Assembly: GCA_964402115.1 (NCBI GenBank)
Contig: CAYOBW010000364.1
Location: 1-6,495, forward strand
Length of the DNA stretch: 6,495 nt
Direction of reading: 5' to 3'
From: CAYOBW01 sp964402115
Lineage (GTDB): Bacteria > Verrucomicrobiota > Kiritimatiellia > UBA8416 > CAYOBW01
The notes under the pieces were generated by a model. The model had not been told where the DNA came from, did no database searches, and was given only the letters and a program-made list of their open reading frames with translations. How positions within the stretch are numbered: position 1 is the first letter of the stretch; every line of letters starts with the position of its first letter. Shown here piece after piece: positions 1 through 6,398 of this stretch. The translations under genes were made by a program, and so were the position numbers.

Positions 1-74
1 TGCCCGATGGTGTAACGGTAGCACAACAGACTCTGGATCTGTTTGTCTAGGTTCAAATCCTAGTCGGGCAACCA
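1..74 (+). tRNA. tRNA-Gln (anticodon CUG)
   Basis: A complete cloverleaf can be drawn. The acceptor stem pairs 1-7 with 64-70. The anticodon stem pairs 26-30 with 38-42 around the seven-base loop CTCTGGA (31-37). The T stem pairs 47-51 with 59-63 around TTCAAAT. The anticodon CTG at 33-35 reads CAG, so this is glutamine. The first pair is the weak U-A that is typical of bacterial tRNA-Gln and serves as an identity element for its synthetase. A71 is the discriminator base, and CCA is encoded at 72-74. The gene begins at the first base of the window, so its promoter and any upstream tRNA neighbours are not visible. Confidence 0.97.
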
Positions 75-171
75 TCTCTTCGCATCCTGACAAGCACGCT
101 CGCGCTTGGCGTGCCGCCGGGTGACCGCCAGGCGGAAACTTGTGCGCAAAACCCCGGGGAGGTCGGCGGCG
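75..171 (+). other. Spacer between tRNA and first protein gene
   Basis: This 97-base gap holds the leader of the first protein gene. I see no clear -35/-10 pair and no terminator with a T-run after the tRNA, so the protein gene could be reached by read-through from the tRNA promoter or have a promoter I cannot recognise. A TTG at 106 opens the same frame 22 codons earlier, but it would put an Arg/Lys-rich stretch before the signal peptide and has no good ribosome binding site. Confidence 0.5.
156..162 (+). promoter_or_regulatory. Ribosome binding site for GH116 gene
   Basis: GGGGAGG lies nine bases before the ATG at 172. This strong Shine-Dalgarno, together with a signal peptide that begins exactly at that ATG, decides the start in favour of 172 over the upstream TTG at 106. 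Confidence 0.75.
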
Positions 172-3100
172 ATGACACCATATCCGCTTTGGGGATTGCG
201 AATCGGGCTGGCGAGCGCGCTTTGCACCCTCGGCGCGGGCGCAGCGCACGAGTTCAACGGGCCATACTCGGAAGCCTGCCTGAACCGCGTCGCCTTCCCG
301 ATCGGCGGCCTGGGCGCGGGGATGTACTGCATCGAGGGCAGCGGCGCGATCTCGCACATGTCCGTGCGGCACCGCATGGAGTTCTTCCACGAGCCCGCGT
401 GTTTCGCGGCTGTCTCGCTGGCTGGCGAGAGTGCGACGTCGCGCCTCGCGCGTGTGCTCGAGGGCCCGCTGCCCGACTGGAAGTACTTCGGCCAGGGCGG
501 GACGGGCAACGGCGGGACGGGGCGGACGTACGGCTTCCCCCGCTTCCGGGAATGCACGTTCACGGCACGTTTCCCTTTTGCCACAGTCCAGCTGCGCGAC
601 GCGGCCGTCCCACTCGAGGTCGAGCTCACCGGCTGGAGCCCCTTCACGCCGCCTGAACCCGATCCGTCCAGCCTGCCCGCGGGTGCGCTGGAGTACCGGC
701 TGCGCAACACCTCCTCGCGGCCCCTGAGCGGCGTCTTCTCGTTCAACACGCGCAACTTCATGGGCGACGGGTCCGTTGGCCCGATCGAGGGCGGATTCGT
801 GCTCTACGCCGCCGCCGGCGCCAGACGCGAGCAGAACGGGGCCTTTGCCGTGTTCGTCGATGAGCCCGGCGCGCGGGTCGACCATTGCTGGTTCCGCGGG
901 GGCTGGTGGGATCCTCTGACCCTGGCCTGGAACAACGTGGCCGAAGGGCGCGTGGTGGACAACCCGCCCGTGCCGGGCGGCGCGCCGGGCGCGTCACTCA
1001 GCGTGCCCTTCGAACTCCAGCCGGGCGAGGACAAGACGATCGTCCTGAACACGTGCTGGTACGTGCCGGGCAGCAACCTCAAGTACGGTAAGCTCCGCGT
1101 GGTAGCGGGCCCGGCCTTCCGCACGACACCCAGCCGGGGCCCGGCCCCGGGTCAGCAGGCCGTGACCGGATTCTTTGGGGCAGGGCTGGTGAACACGTAC
1201 GACCCCGACGGCGACGGCGCGACCGGGACGCTGACGTCACCCGAGTTCGAGCTGAACCGGCGGTACTTGCACTTCCTGGTTGGCGGCGGATCCGCCGAGC
1301 GGAGCGTCGCTGTCAACCTGCTGGTGGACGGCAAGGTGGCGCAAACGGCCCGGGGCAGGAACGCGGAAGCGCTCGAATGGGCCACCTTCGACCTGGCCGG
1401 GCAGGCGGGCCGGAAGGGCCGCATCCAGATCGTGGACCGCGATACAGCGCCATGGGGCCACATCAACGCTGACCACTTCGTCCTGAGCGAGGAAAACGTA
1501 GCCGCGCTCAAGACCGGTGCGGGCAACGCCATCCTTGCCGCCGGGAACCGCGTTACGCTGCTGGCCGATTTCGAGGGGCCGAACTACGCGGGTTGGACGG
1601 CGGACCCGCCACCCACCTCCGCCGCGTGTGCCGACGGCGCGTGCACCAACGGTGTATGCGCGCCCGTTCCCGCCACCTATGTGCCCTGGTATGCCACGCA
1701 GTTCAAGAGCATCCGCGACGTGGCCGATCACTGGCGCGCGCAGCGCGTCGAGCTGCGCCGCCGCAGCGCACAGTTCCGCGACGCGTTCTACGACACGACG
1801 CTGCCGCCCGAGGCGGTCGAGGCGGCCGCGGCCAACCTGACGATCCTCAAGTCGCCGACCGTTCTGCGCCAGCACGATGGCCGCCTGTGGTGCTGGGAGG
1901 GGTGTTCCGATGGCGAAGGCTGCTGCGCGGGCTCCTGCTCGCATGTCTGGAACTACGCCCAGGCGATCTGCCATCTCTTCCCCGCGCTCGAGCGGGGCTT
2001 GCGTCAGACGGCGTTCTTCGAAGGCCAGGACGAGCAGGGCCGTCAGGCGTTTCGCGTCAACCTCCCCATCACCCCCGGCGGCGGCATGTTTGACGCGGCG
2101 GACGGGCACCTGGGGGAGATCATGAAGGCGCACCGCGAGTGGCGCATCGCCGGCGACGAAGCGTGGCTTCGGCGCCTGTGGCCGCGCCTGCGCGCCGCGC
2201 TGGACTATGCCATTCGCACGTGGGACCCGCGCGAGACGGGCCTGCTGGAGGAGGAGCACCACAACACCTACGACATCAACTACTTCGGTCCAGACGGTCA
2301 CTGCGGCAGCTTCTACCTCGGCGCGCTGGCCGCGGCAGCCCGGATGGGCGGCGCGCTCGGCGAGGACGTGGGCCGCTACCGCGCCCTGCTCGCCAAGGGG
2401 CGCCAGCGGATGGAGACCGAGCTGTTCAACGGGGAGTACTTCATTCAACTGGTGCGCACGAACGGTCTGGCGCGCAACTTCAAGCCCCTCGCGCCGGACG
2501 AGCAGAGCGCCCACTACCGGGCCGTCGCCGCGGAGGTGAACCGGCAGGGGCCGAAGTACCAGTACGGCACCGGCTGCCTGTCCGACGGTGTGCTGGGCCT
2601 GTGGATGGCGCGCGCGTGCGGCCTCGACGAGGAACTCGTGGACACCGCCAAGGTGCGCAGTCACCTGCTGGCCGTCCACAAGTACAACCTCAAGCGCGAC
2701 CTCTCGGGCCACGCCAATCCCCAGCGGCCGAGCTTTGCCATGGGCAACGACGGCGGACTGCTGCTATGCTCCTGGCCGCGCGGCGGCAAGCCGCTGCTGC
2801 CGTTCGTCTACAGCGACGAGGTCTGGACGGGCATCGAGTACCAGGTCGCCGCACACCTGATCATGCTCGGGCAACGCGAGGAAGGGCTCGAGATCGTGCG
2901 CGCCTGCCGCGCGCGTTACAACGGCGTGCGCCGCAACCCGTTCAACGAATACGAGTGCGGCCACTGGTACGCGCGGGCCATGTCCAGCTTTGCGCTGCTC
3001 CAGGCCCTGGGCGGCGTGCGCTACGACGCCGTCGCGCGCGCGCTGGAGGTCGATCCTGCCGTGAAGGGCAACCGCCGCGTGTTCCTGAGCACGGTCGCCG

Positions 3101-3189
3101 GCTTCGGCACGGTCGCCTTTGCGGGCGGCGCGCCGACGGTGAAGGCGGCGGCCGGCACGATCGAGGTACGGGCCGCGGCGGGGCCATGA
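172..3189 (+). CDS. Exported GH116-family (GBA2-like, DUF608) glycoside hydrolase with inserted module
   Basis: A 1005-residue protein of the GH116 family (bile-acid beta-glucosidase/GBA2 type), which cleaves beta-linked sugars with retention. Residues 1-25 form a signal peptide (hydrophobic 11-23, AGAA before the likely cut), so it acts outside the cytoplasm. The GH116 N-terminal beta domain follows from about residue 30 (NRVAFPIGGLGAGMY, SVRHRMEF) to WYVPGS at 296-301. An insertion of nearly 200 residues (about 306-503) comes next, then the family's Y-A-T-x-F helix at 507-511 and the alpha/alpha-barrel catalytic domain to about 960. HVWNY at 591-595 and the LFP-LER block are classic for DUF608. 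GLLEEEHHNTYD aligns with the GBA2 segment GLIEN...QTYD, making E693 the likely nucleophile. In CLSDGVLGLW, D805 aligns with the acid/base Asp. The two lie 112 residues apart, against about 150 in GBA2 as I recall it. Family assignment is firm. The substrate is unknown, because bacterial DUF608 proteins of this branch are mostly uncharacterised. Confidence 0.93.
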   Translation: MTPYPLWGLRIGLASALCTLGAGAAHEFNGPYSEACLNRVAFPIGGLGAGMYCIEGSGAISHMSVRHRMEFFHEPACFAAVSLAGESATSRLARVLEGPLPDWKYFGQGGTGNGGTGRTYGFPRFRECTFTARFPFATVQLRDAAVPLEVELTGWSPFTPPEPDPSSLPAGALEYRLRNTSSRPLSGVFSFNTRNFMGDGSVGPIEGGFVLYAAAGARREQNGAFAVFVDEPGARVDHCWFRGGWWDPLTLAWNNVAEGRVVDNPPVPGGAPGASLSVPFELQPGEDKTIVLNTCWYVPGSNLKYGKLRVVAGPAFRTTPSRGPAPGQQAVTGFFGAGLVNTYDPDGDGATGTLTSPEFELNRRYLHFLVGGGSAERSVAVNLLVDGKVAQTARGRNAEALEWATFDLAGQAGRKGRIQIVDRDTAPWGHINADHFVLSEENVAALKTGAGNAILAAGNRVTLLADFEGPNYAGWTADPPPTSAACADGACTNGVCAPVPATYVPWYATQFKSIRDVADHWRAQRVELRRRSAQFRDAFYDTTLPPEAVEAAAANLTILKSPTVLRQHDGRLWCWEGCSDGEGCCAGSCSHVWNYAQAICHLFPALERGLRQTAFFEGQDEQGRQAFRVNLPITPGGGMFDAADGHLGEIMKAHREWRIAGDEAWLRRLWPRLRAALDYAIRTWDPRETGLLEEEHHNTYDINYFGPDGHCGSFYLGALAAAARMGGALGEDVGRYRALLAKGRQRMETELFNGEYFIQLVRTNGLARNFKPLAPDEQSAHYRAVAAEVNRQGPKYQYGTGCLSDGVLGLWMARACGLDEELVDTAKVRSHLLAVHKYNLKRDLSGHANPQRPSFAMGNDGGLLLCSWPRGGKPLLPFVYSDEVWTGIEYQVAAHLIMLGQREEGLEIVRACRARYNGVRRNPFNEYECGHWYARAMSSFALLQALGGVRYDAVARALEVDPAVKGNRRVFLSTVAGFGTVAFAGGAPTVKAAAGTIEVRAAAGP
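1087..1680 (+). other. Inserted lectin-like module within GH116 protein
   Basis: Residues about 306-503 interrupt the loop that normally joins the N-terminal beta domain to the catalytic barrel. The core (about 310-441) reads as a beta-sandwich module: AF-x-TTPSRG at 315-322, GFFGAGLVNTYD near 333-344, GTLTSPEFEL from 352, FLVGGG near 368-373, LLVDGK, and WGHINADHF at 428-436. I associate this set of motifs with the carbohydrate-binding modules attached to GH32-like levanases and fructanases (CBM66-like). That assignment is from memory of the motifs, not a search. After the core come a second DFEGPNYAGW segment (466-475) and a cysteine-spaced stretch with C486, C491 and C496. Binding of a sugar by this module is an inference. 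Confidence 0.65.
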
Positions 3190-3299
3190 CGCTTGAGGGT
3201 CGCCTTTTTGCGCCCGCCGGCGCGCTTGACGCCGGTCGCCGCGGCTGTCACAAATCGGCTGAAGACATCCGCAAAGCGGTATGAAGCTGGTGGTCAGTT
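3190..3299 (+). other. Intergenic gap with small hairpin
   Basis: This 110-base gap separates the GH116 gene from the two-gene unit. CCGGCG (3217-3222) pairs with CGCCGG (3230-3235) around a seven-base loop. No T-run follows, so it is not a standard intrinsic terminator. The gap is long enough for a separate promoter, and a weak one is listed. Whether the three genes share one transcript cannot be decided from sequence. Confidence 0.4.
3226..3255 (+). promoter_or_regulatory. Weak candidate sigma-70 promoter
   Basis: TTGACG (3226-3231) matches five of six bases of the -35 consensus. After an 18-base spacer, ACAAAT (3250-3255) is a poor -10, with three matches. It would start transcription roughly 35-40 bases before the ATG at 3300 and drive the two hydrolase genes. 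The -35 overlaps one arm of the hairpin at 3217-3235. A chance match is quite possible in this GC-rich sequence. Confidence 0.22.
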
Positions 3300-4421
3300 A
3301 TGCGTGAAGGGAAAACCACGTTCCTCCTGGCGGTTGCCGCGGTGGCAGTCGCGCTTGCAGCCCGTGCCGAGCCCGTGCCGACGCTGCACGTCTCGGACCT
3401 TTTCCGGCCGCACGACGATCCCGACGACCACTGGGACCTCGCCACGCAATACGCGCTGGCGTGGCAGGGCCGGATCGAACTGCTCGGCGTGATGACGGAT
3501 TACCCGCGGCCGGAGCGCACCAACGCGCCCGATGTCGTGGCGGTCGCGCAGCTGAACCGCATCGCCGGCAAGGCGGTGCCCCTGGTGGTCGGCTCGCCGC
3601 GCTGCCCGGCGGAGGACGAACTGCGCGCCGACCCGCCGCCAGCGGATTTGGCGGGTATCCGGGCCTTTCTTGACCTGCTGCGGAAGGCCTCGCGGCCGGC
3701 GGCCATCCACATCATCGGCAGCAGCCGCGACGTTGCGCTGGCCCTGCGGCTGGACCGGGAGCTCTTCGCCCGCAACTGCGCCGCGATCTACCTCAACGCG
3801 GGGTCCGGGACGCCCGATCCGGCCAAGGCCCAGCGGCTGGAATGGAACGTGAACCTGGACCCTGCAAACTACGCCGCGATCTTCGAAGCGCCGTGCCCGG
3901 TCTACTGGCTGCCGTGTTTCGAGGTCGTTCACCGCCGGTCGCGCGAGCTTTTGCGCGTGTCCGAATTCGGTTCGTTTTACCGCTTCCGCCAGGAGGAGAT
4001 CCTGCCCCGGCTGTCGGCCCGGATGCAGAACTACTTCCTGTCCATGTACGCCGCGGGCGATCGGAAGGCCGCGGCCGCCGGTGGCGGCCGGCCGTGGCAG
4101 CAGCAGCTTGACGCCCCCGTGGACGCCGCGCTGCTGGCGGCGCAGGCCGGCCGGGACCGGAACATGTGGTGCACCGCGGGATTCCTGAACGCGGCGGGGC
4201 TGGCCGTCACGAAGGCGGGCGAGGTGGTTCCCCGGGCGACCGCGCGCGACCCGGTCTTTGTCTTCGAGCCGATCCGCGTGCAGTGCACGGCCGCGGGCGT
4301 CACGACTTGGAGCAGGGATCCCACCTCGACGAATCGCTTCCTCCTGCGCGTGACCGACGTCGAGCGTTACGGCCCGGCGCTGACCGCGGCCCTGAAGACT
4401 GAGTTAGGCGTGCTCCCATGA
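3300..4421 (+). CDS. Exported nucleoside-hydrolase-like protein
   Basis: A 373-residue protein with the inosine-uridine nucleoside hydrolase fold, a family that cuts the N-glycosidic bond of ribonucleosides with a bound calcium ion. Residues 1-23 are a signal peptide (hydrophobic 8-21, ARA before E24). The start is the first ATG after an in-frame stop at 3282-3284, with GGTGG at 3289-3293 as a weak ribosome binding site. The aspartate-rich metal loop is seen as HDDPDDHWDLA (38-48), a divergent form of DTDxGxDxDD. LLGVMTDYP, and QLNRIAGKAVPLVVGS, match the second strand-helix unit of the fold. LEWNVNLDP (E181, N183) matches the ribose-binding E-x-N motif. Near the C-terminus, NMWCTAGF (288-295) seems to align with SWDQTAV of the next gene's protein; if so, Cys291 replaces the metal-ligand Asp. 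It overlaps the next gene by four bases. Fold assignment is good. Substrate and activity are open, and it might hydrolyse another ribosyl-like compound or be inactive. Confidence 0.85.
   Translation: MREGKTTFLLAVAAVAVALAARAEPVPTLHVSDLFRPHDDPDDHWDLATQYALAWQGRIELLGVMTDYPRPERTNAPDVVAVAQLNRIAGKAVPLVVGSPRCPAEDELRADPPPADLAGIRAFLDLLRKASRPAAIHIIGSSRDVALALRLDRELFARNCAAIYLNAGSGTPDPAKAQRLEWNVNLDPANYAAIFEAPCPVYWLPCFEVVHRRSRELLRVSEFGSFYRFRQEEILPRLSARMQNYFLSMYAAGDRKAAAAGGGRPWQQQLDAPVDAALLAAQAGRDRNMWCTAGFLNAAGLAVTKAGEVVPRATARDPVFVFEPIRVQCTAAGVTTWSRDPTSTNRFLLRVTDVERYGPALTAALKTELGVLP
4418..4421 (+). promoter_or_regulatory. ATGA start-stop overlap (translational coupling)
   Basis: The start codon of the fusion gene (ATG, 4418-4420) overlaps the stop codon of the preceding gene (TGA, 4419-4421). 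Only a weak TAGG (4405-4408) lies upstream as a ribosome binding site. This arrangement suggests that ribosomes finishing the first gene restart on the second, giving coordinated amounts of the two proteins. Confidence 0.8.
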
Positions 4422-6283
4422 AGCCCTACTGGATCGCAATCGGATGGATGGCCGCCTGCCTGGCCGTCGGCGCGCCGGCCCAAAACGGACGGCCAGTCCG
4501 GGTCATCTTCGACACGGACATCATGGGCGACGTGGACGACGTCGGCGCGGTGGCCATGCTGCACGCGCTGGCCGACGCCGGCGAAGCGGAGATCCTGGCC
4601 ATGGGCGTGAGCTCGGCGCACGCCTGGAGCCCGCTGTGCCTGAGCGCGCTGAACCTCTACTTCGGCCGGCCGGACATCCCCATCGGCGTGCTGAAGGGAC
4701 CGGGATGGGAGAAGGACTCGCGCTACGTCCGACAGGTGGCCGAGGAGTTCCCCCGGCGTCTGGCGTCGGCCGCCGCGGCGCCGGCCGCGACGGAGCTGTA
4801 CCGCCGCGTGCTGGCCGGCCAGCCCGACAGCAACGTGGTGCTGGTGACCGTGGGCATGTTGACCAACGTGCGCAACCTGCTCGCCAGCCCGGCGGACGAG
4901 ATCGCGCCATGGAATGGCCGCGAACTGGTGCGGCGGAAGGTGAAGCTGTGGGTCTGCATGGGCGGGTCGTTCCCGCAGGGGCGCGAGTACAACATCTACA
5001 AGGACGCCGCCGCGTCGGCCAGCGCGGTGTCGAACTGGCCCGGCCCGGCCGTCTTCAGCGGGTACGAGATCGGCGCCCGCATCCGAACAGGAGCGGGTGC
5101 AGCCGGCCTGCCGACGAACAGCCCGGTGCGGCGCGCCTACGAACTTTACAACGGCCTGAAGCACCGGCAGAGCTGGGACCAGACCGCCGTCCTCTATGCG
5201 GTGCGCGGCACGGGCGGTTCCGCGGCTGCGCTCTGGGGCCTGAAGTCCGGCGGGACGCTGGAGGTGAACCCGCTGAACGGCAGCAATCGGTGGAACGCCG
5301 CGGCGGATGCCGGGCACGCCTACCTCGTGGAGCAGGAAAACCCGGAGAAGGTCGCGCGGGTGATTGAGGAACTGATGCTGAAGACGCCGCCCGCGCAGCC
5401 ACGGCCCTGGGTGGAGGGCAGCACGACGCTGGTCGTGCTGCCGGACACGGAGGTCTACAGCCAGAAGCGTCCGGAATTCCTCGAGGCGCAGGCGAAATGG
5501 GTCGCCGCGCATGCGCGGGATCGCAACATCGCGTATGTGCTGCACGTCGGCGACATCGTCCATGACGACGTGGAGGCCCAGTGGCAGGTCGCGCGCAGGC
5601 GCCTTGGACTGCTGGACGGCATCGTCCCGTACGCCCTCGTCCCGGGCAATCATGACTACTCGGGCGGCGCGCGGCAGACGGCCATGGGCGAGCACTTCCG
5701 CGCCGACGATTTCGCACGCTGGCCGACGTACGGCGGCGTGCTGTCAACGGGGAGGATGGAAAACAGCTACCATCTCTTCCGGATGGCGGGCCGCGACTGG
5801 ATCATCGTCGCGCTGGAGTTTGGGCCGCGGGACGAGGTGGTGACCTGGGCGAACAAGGTCCTTGACGACCACGCCGACCGGCTGGGCATCGTGGTGACCC
5901 ATGCCTACCTGTTCCGCAACGGTGTCCGCTACGACCACACCGCCGGCGTCAACCAGCGAGCGAGCCCCGAAGGCTGGGGCAACGACGGCGAGCAACTGTG
6001 GCAGAAGCTGGTGCGCCGGCACGCCAACCTGCGGCTTGTCTTCAGCGGCCACGTGGCGTCGGGCGGCCCGAGCTACCTCGCCAGCACCGGGGACCACGGC
6101 AACATCGTCCACCAATTGATGGCGGATTTCGAAAGCCTGCGCGGCGGCGGCAGCGGCTACCTGCGGCTGGTCGAGTTTCTGCCGGACGGGAAGTCCGTGC
6201 AGGTGAGGGCCTACTCGCCCGCGCTGGACCGCTACCTGCCGGACCCGGCGAACCAGTTCCGCTTTGTCCTGACGGCAGAATGA
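4418..6283 (+). CDS. Exported fusion: nucleoside-hydrolase-like domain + metallophosphoesterase domain
   Basis: A 621-residue two-domain protein. Residues 1-21 are a signal peptide (K2, hydrophobic core, APA before Q22); an M-A-A-C at 11-14 makes a lipoprotein possible but less likely. Domain one (about 25-320) has the nucleoside hydrolase fold: FDTDIMGDVDDVGA with D32, D34, D38, D40 and D41, GMLTN at 146-150, the ribose-binding E190-x-N192, and SWDQTAVLYAV with D254 as the expected C-terminal metal ligand. Trp253 stands where group I enzymes have the catalytic His. A Pro-rich linker (about 321-333) leads to domain two, a calcineurin-like metallophosphoesterase: LPDTE (D343, E345), GDIVHDD (G378, D379), GNHD (410-413), THAY (H495) and GH (G544, H545). 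These are the usual dimetal ligands, with E345 in place of the His of the D-x-H motif. Both domains look intact. A likely but unproven role is removing phosphate from an extracellular nucleotide-like substrate and then cutting its glycosidic bond. Cyclic nucleotides or other phosphoesters are alternatives. Confidence 0.9.
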   Translation: MKPYWIAIGWMAACLAVGAPAQNGRPVRVIFDTDIMGDVDDVGAVAMLHALADAGEAEILAMGVSSAHAWSPLCLSALNLYFGRPDIPIGVLKGPGWEKDSRYVRQVAEEFPRRLASAAAAPAATELYRRVLAGQPDSNVVLVTVGMLTNVRNLLASPADEIAPWNGRELVRRKVKLWVCMGGSFPQGREYNIYKDAAASASAVSNWPGPAVFSGYEIGARIRTGAGAAGLPTNSPVRRAYELYNGLKHRQSWDQTAVLYAVRGTGGSAAALWGLKSGGTLEVNPLNGSNRWNAAADAGHAYLVEQENPEKVARVIEELMLKTPPAQPRPWVEGSTTLVVLPDTEVYSQKRPEFLEAQAKWVAAHARDRNIAYVLHVGDIVHDDVEAQWQVARRRLGLLDGIVPYALVPGNHDYSGGARQTAMGEHFRADDFARWPTYGGVLSTGRMENSYHLFRMAGRDWIIVALEFGPRDEVVTWANKVLDDHADRLGIVVTHAYLFRNGVRYDHTAGVNQRASPEGWGNDGEQLWQKLVRRHANLRLVFSGHVASGGPSYLASTGDHGNIVHQLMADFESLRGGGSGYLRLVEFLPDGKSVQVRAYSPALDRYLPDPANQFRFVLTAE

Positions 6284-6286
6284 GGA

Positions 6287-6305
6287 CGGGTTGTGCGTGA
6301 ACCCG
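6287..6305 (+). terminator. Possible hairpin terminator
   Basis: CGGGTT (6287-6292) pairs with AACCCG (6300-6305) around a seven-base loop, only three bases after the stop of the fusion gene. The position fits the end of a transcript. The stem is short and no T-run follows, so it would be a non-canonical terminator at best. Confidence 0.3.
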
Positions 6306-6350
6306 CGGGCTGGGCGGCCAGCGTCCCGTCACATATCGTGGATCCCGCCA

Positions 6351-6398
6351 TTAAGGCACGAAGAGGACCTGGTCCAGGAAAGGCGCCAAGGACGCCAG
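6351..6398. repeat. Imperfect short A/G-rich repeat words
   Basis: The words AAGGCACGAAG (6353-6363) and AAAGGCGCCAAGGACGCCA (6379-6397) resemble each other, and the second holds GGCGCCAAGGACGCCA with two near copies of a G-x-CGCCA unit. Intergenic runs of this 'ggcgcaaaggacgc' style are familiar from many environmental PVC-type genomes, where they occur dispersed between genes. That comparison is from memory; within the window there is only this single degenerate block. Confidence 0.3.

Noticed and set aside
47..74. tRNA 3' end as an attachment site for an integrated element
   Set aside because: No integrase is visible and I found no second copy of the tRNA 3' end in the window.
106..171. 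TTG start giving a 22-residue longer GH116 protein
   Set aside because: The ATG at 172 has a strong Shine-Dalgarno at the right distance and begins a clean signal peptide.
1237..2712. 491-codon open frame on the minus strand opposite the GH116 gene
   Set aside because: It lies wholly antisense to a well-supported gene, has no recognisable domain, and is rich in Arg/Ala/Val/Gly as expected of a shadow frame in GC-rich DNA.
3217..3235. Intrinsic terminator after the GH116 gene
   Set aside because: The six-base-pair stem is not followed by a T-run and overlaps a possible -35 element, so I list it only as a hairpin.
2139..3284. 381-codon + strand frame overlapping the end of the GH116 gene
   Set aside because: It covers the conserved catalytic region in another frame, and its translation is almost entirely Arg/Ala/Gly/Pro.
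3281..3307. Eight-codon ORF (MKLVVSYA) overlapping the start of the 373-aa gene, as a possible leader peptide
   Set aside because: No ribosome binding site and no attenuation-like structure; an ATG with a near stop is common by chance.
4367..5695. 442-codon open frame on the minus strand opposite the fusion gene
   Set aside because: Antisense to conserved catalytic motifs of the fusion protein, with His/Arg-rich low-complexity translation; a composition artefact.
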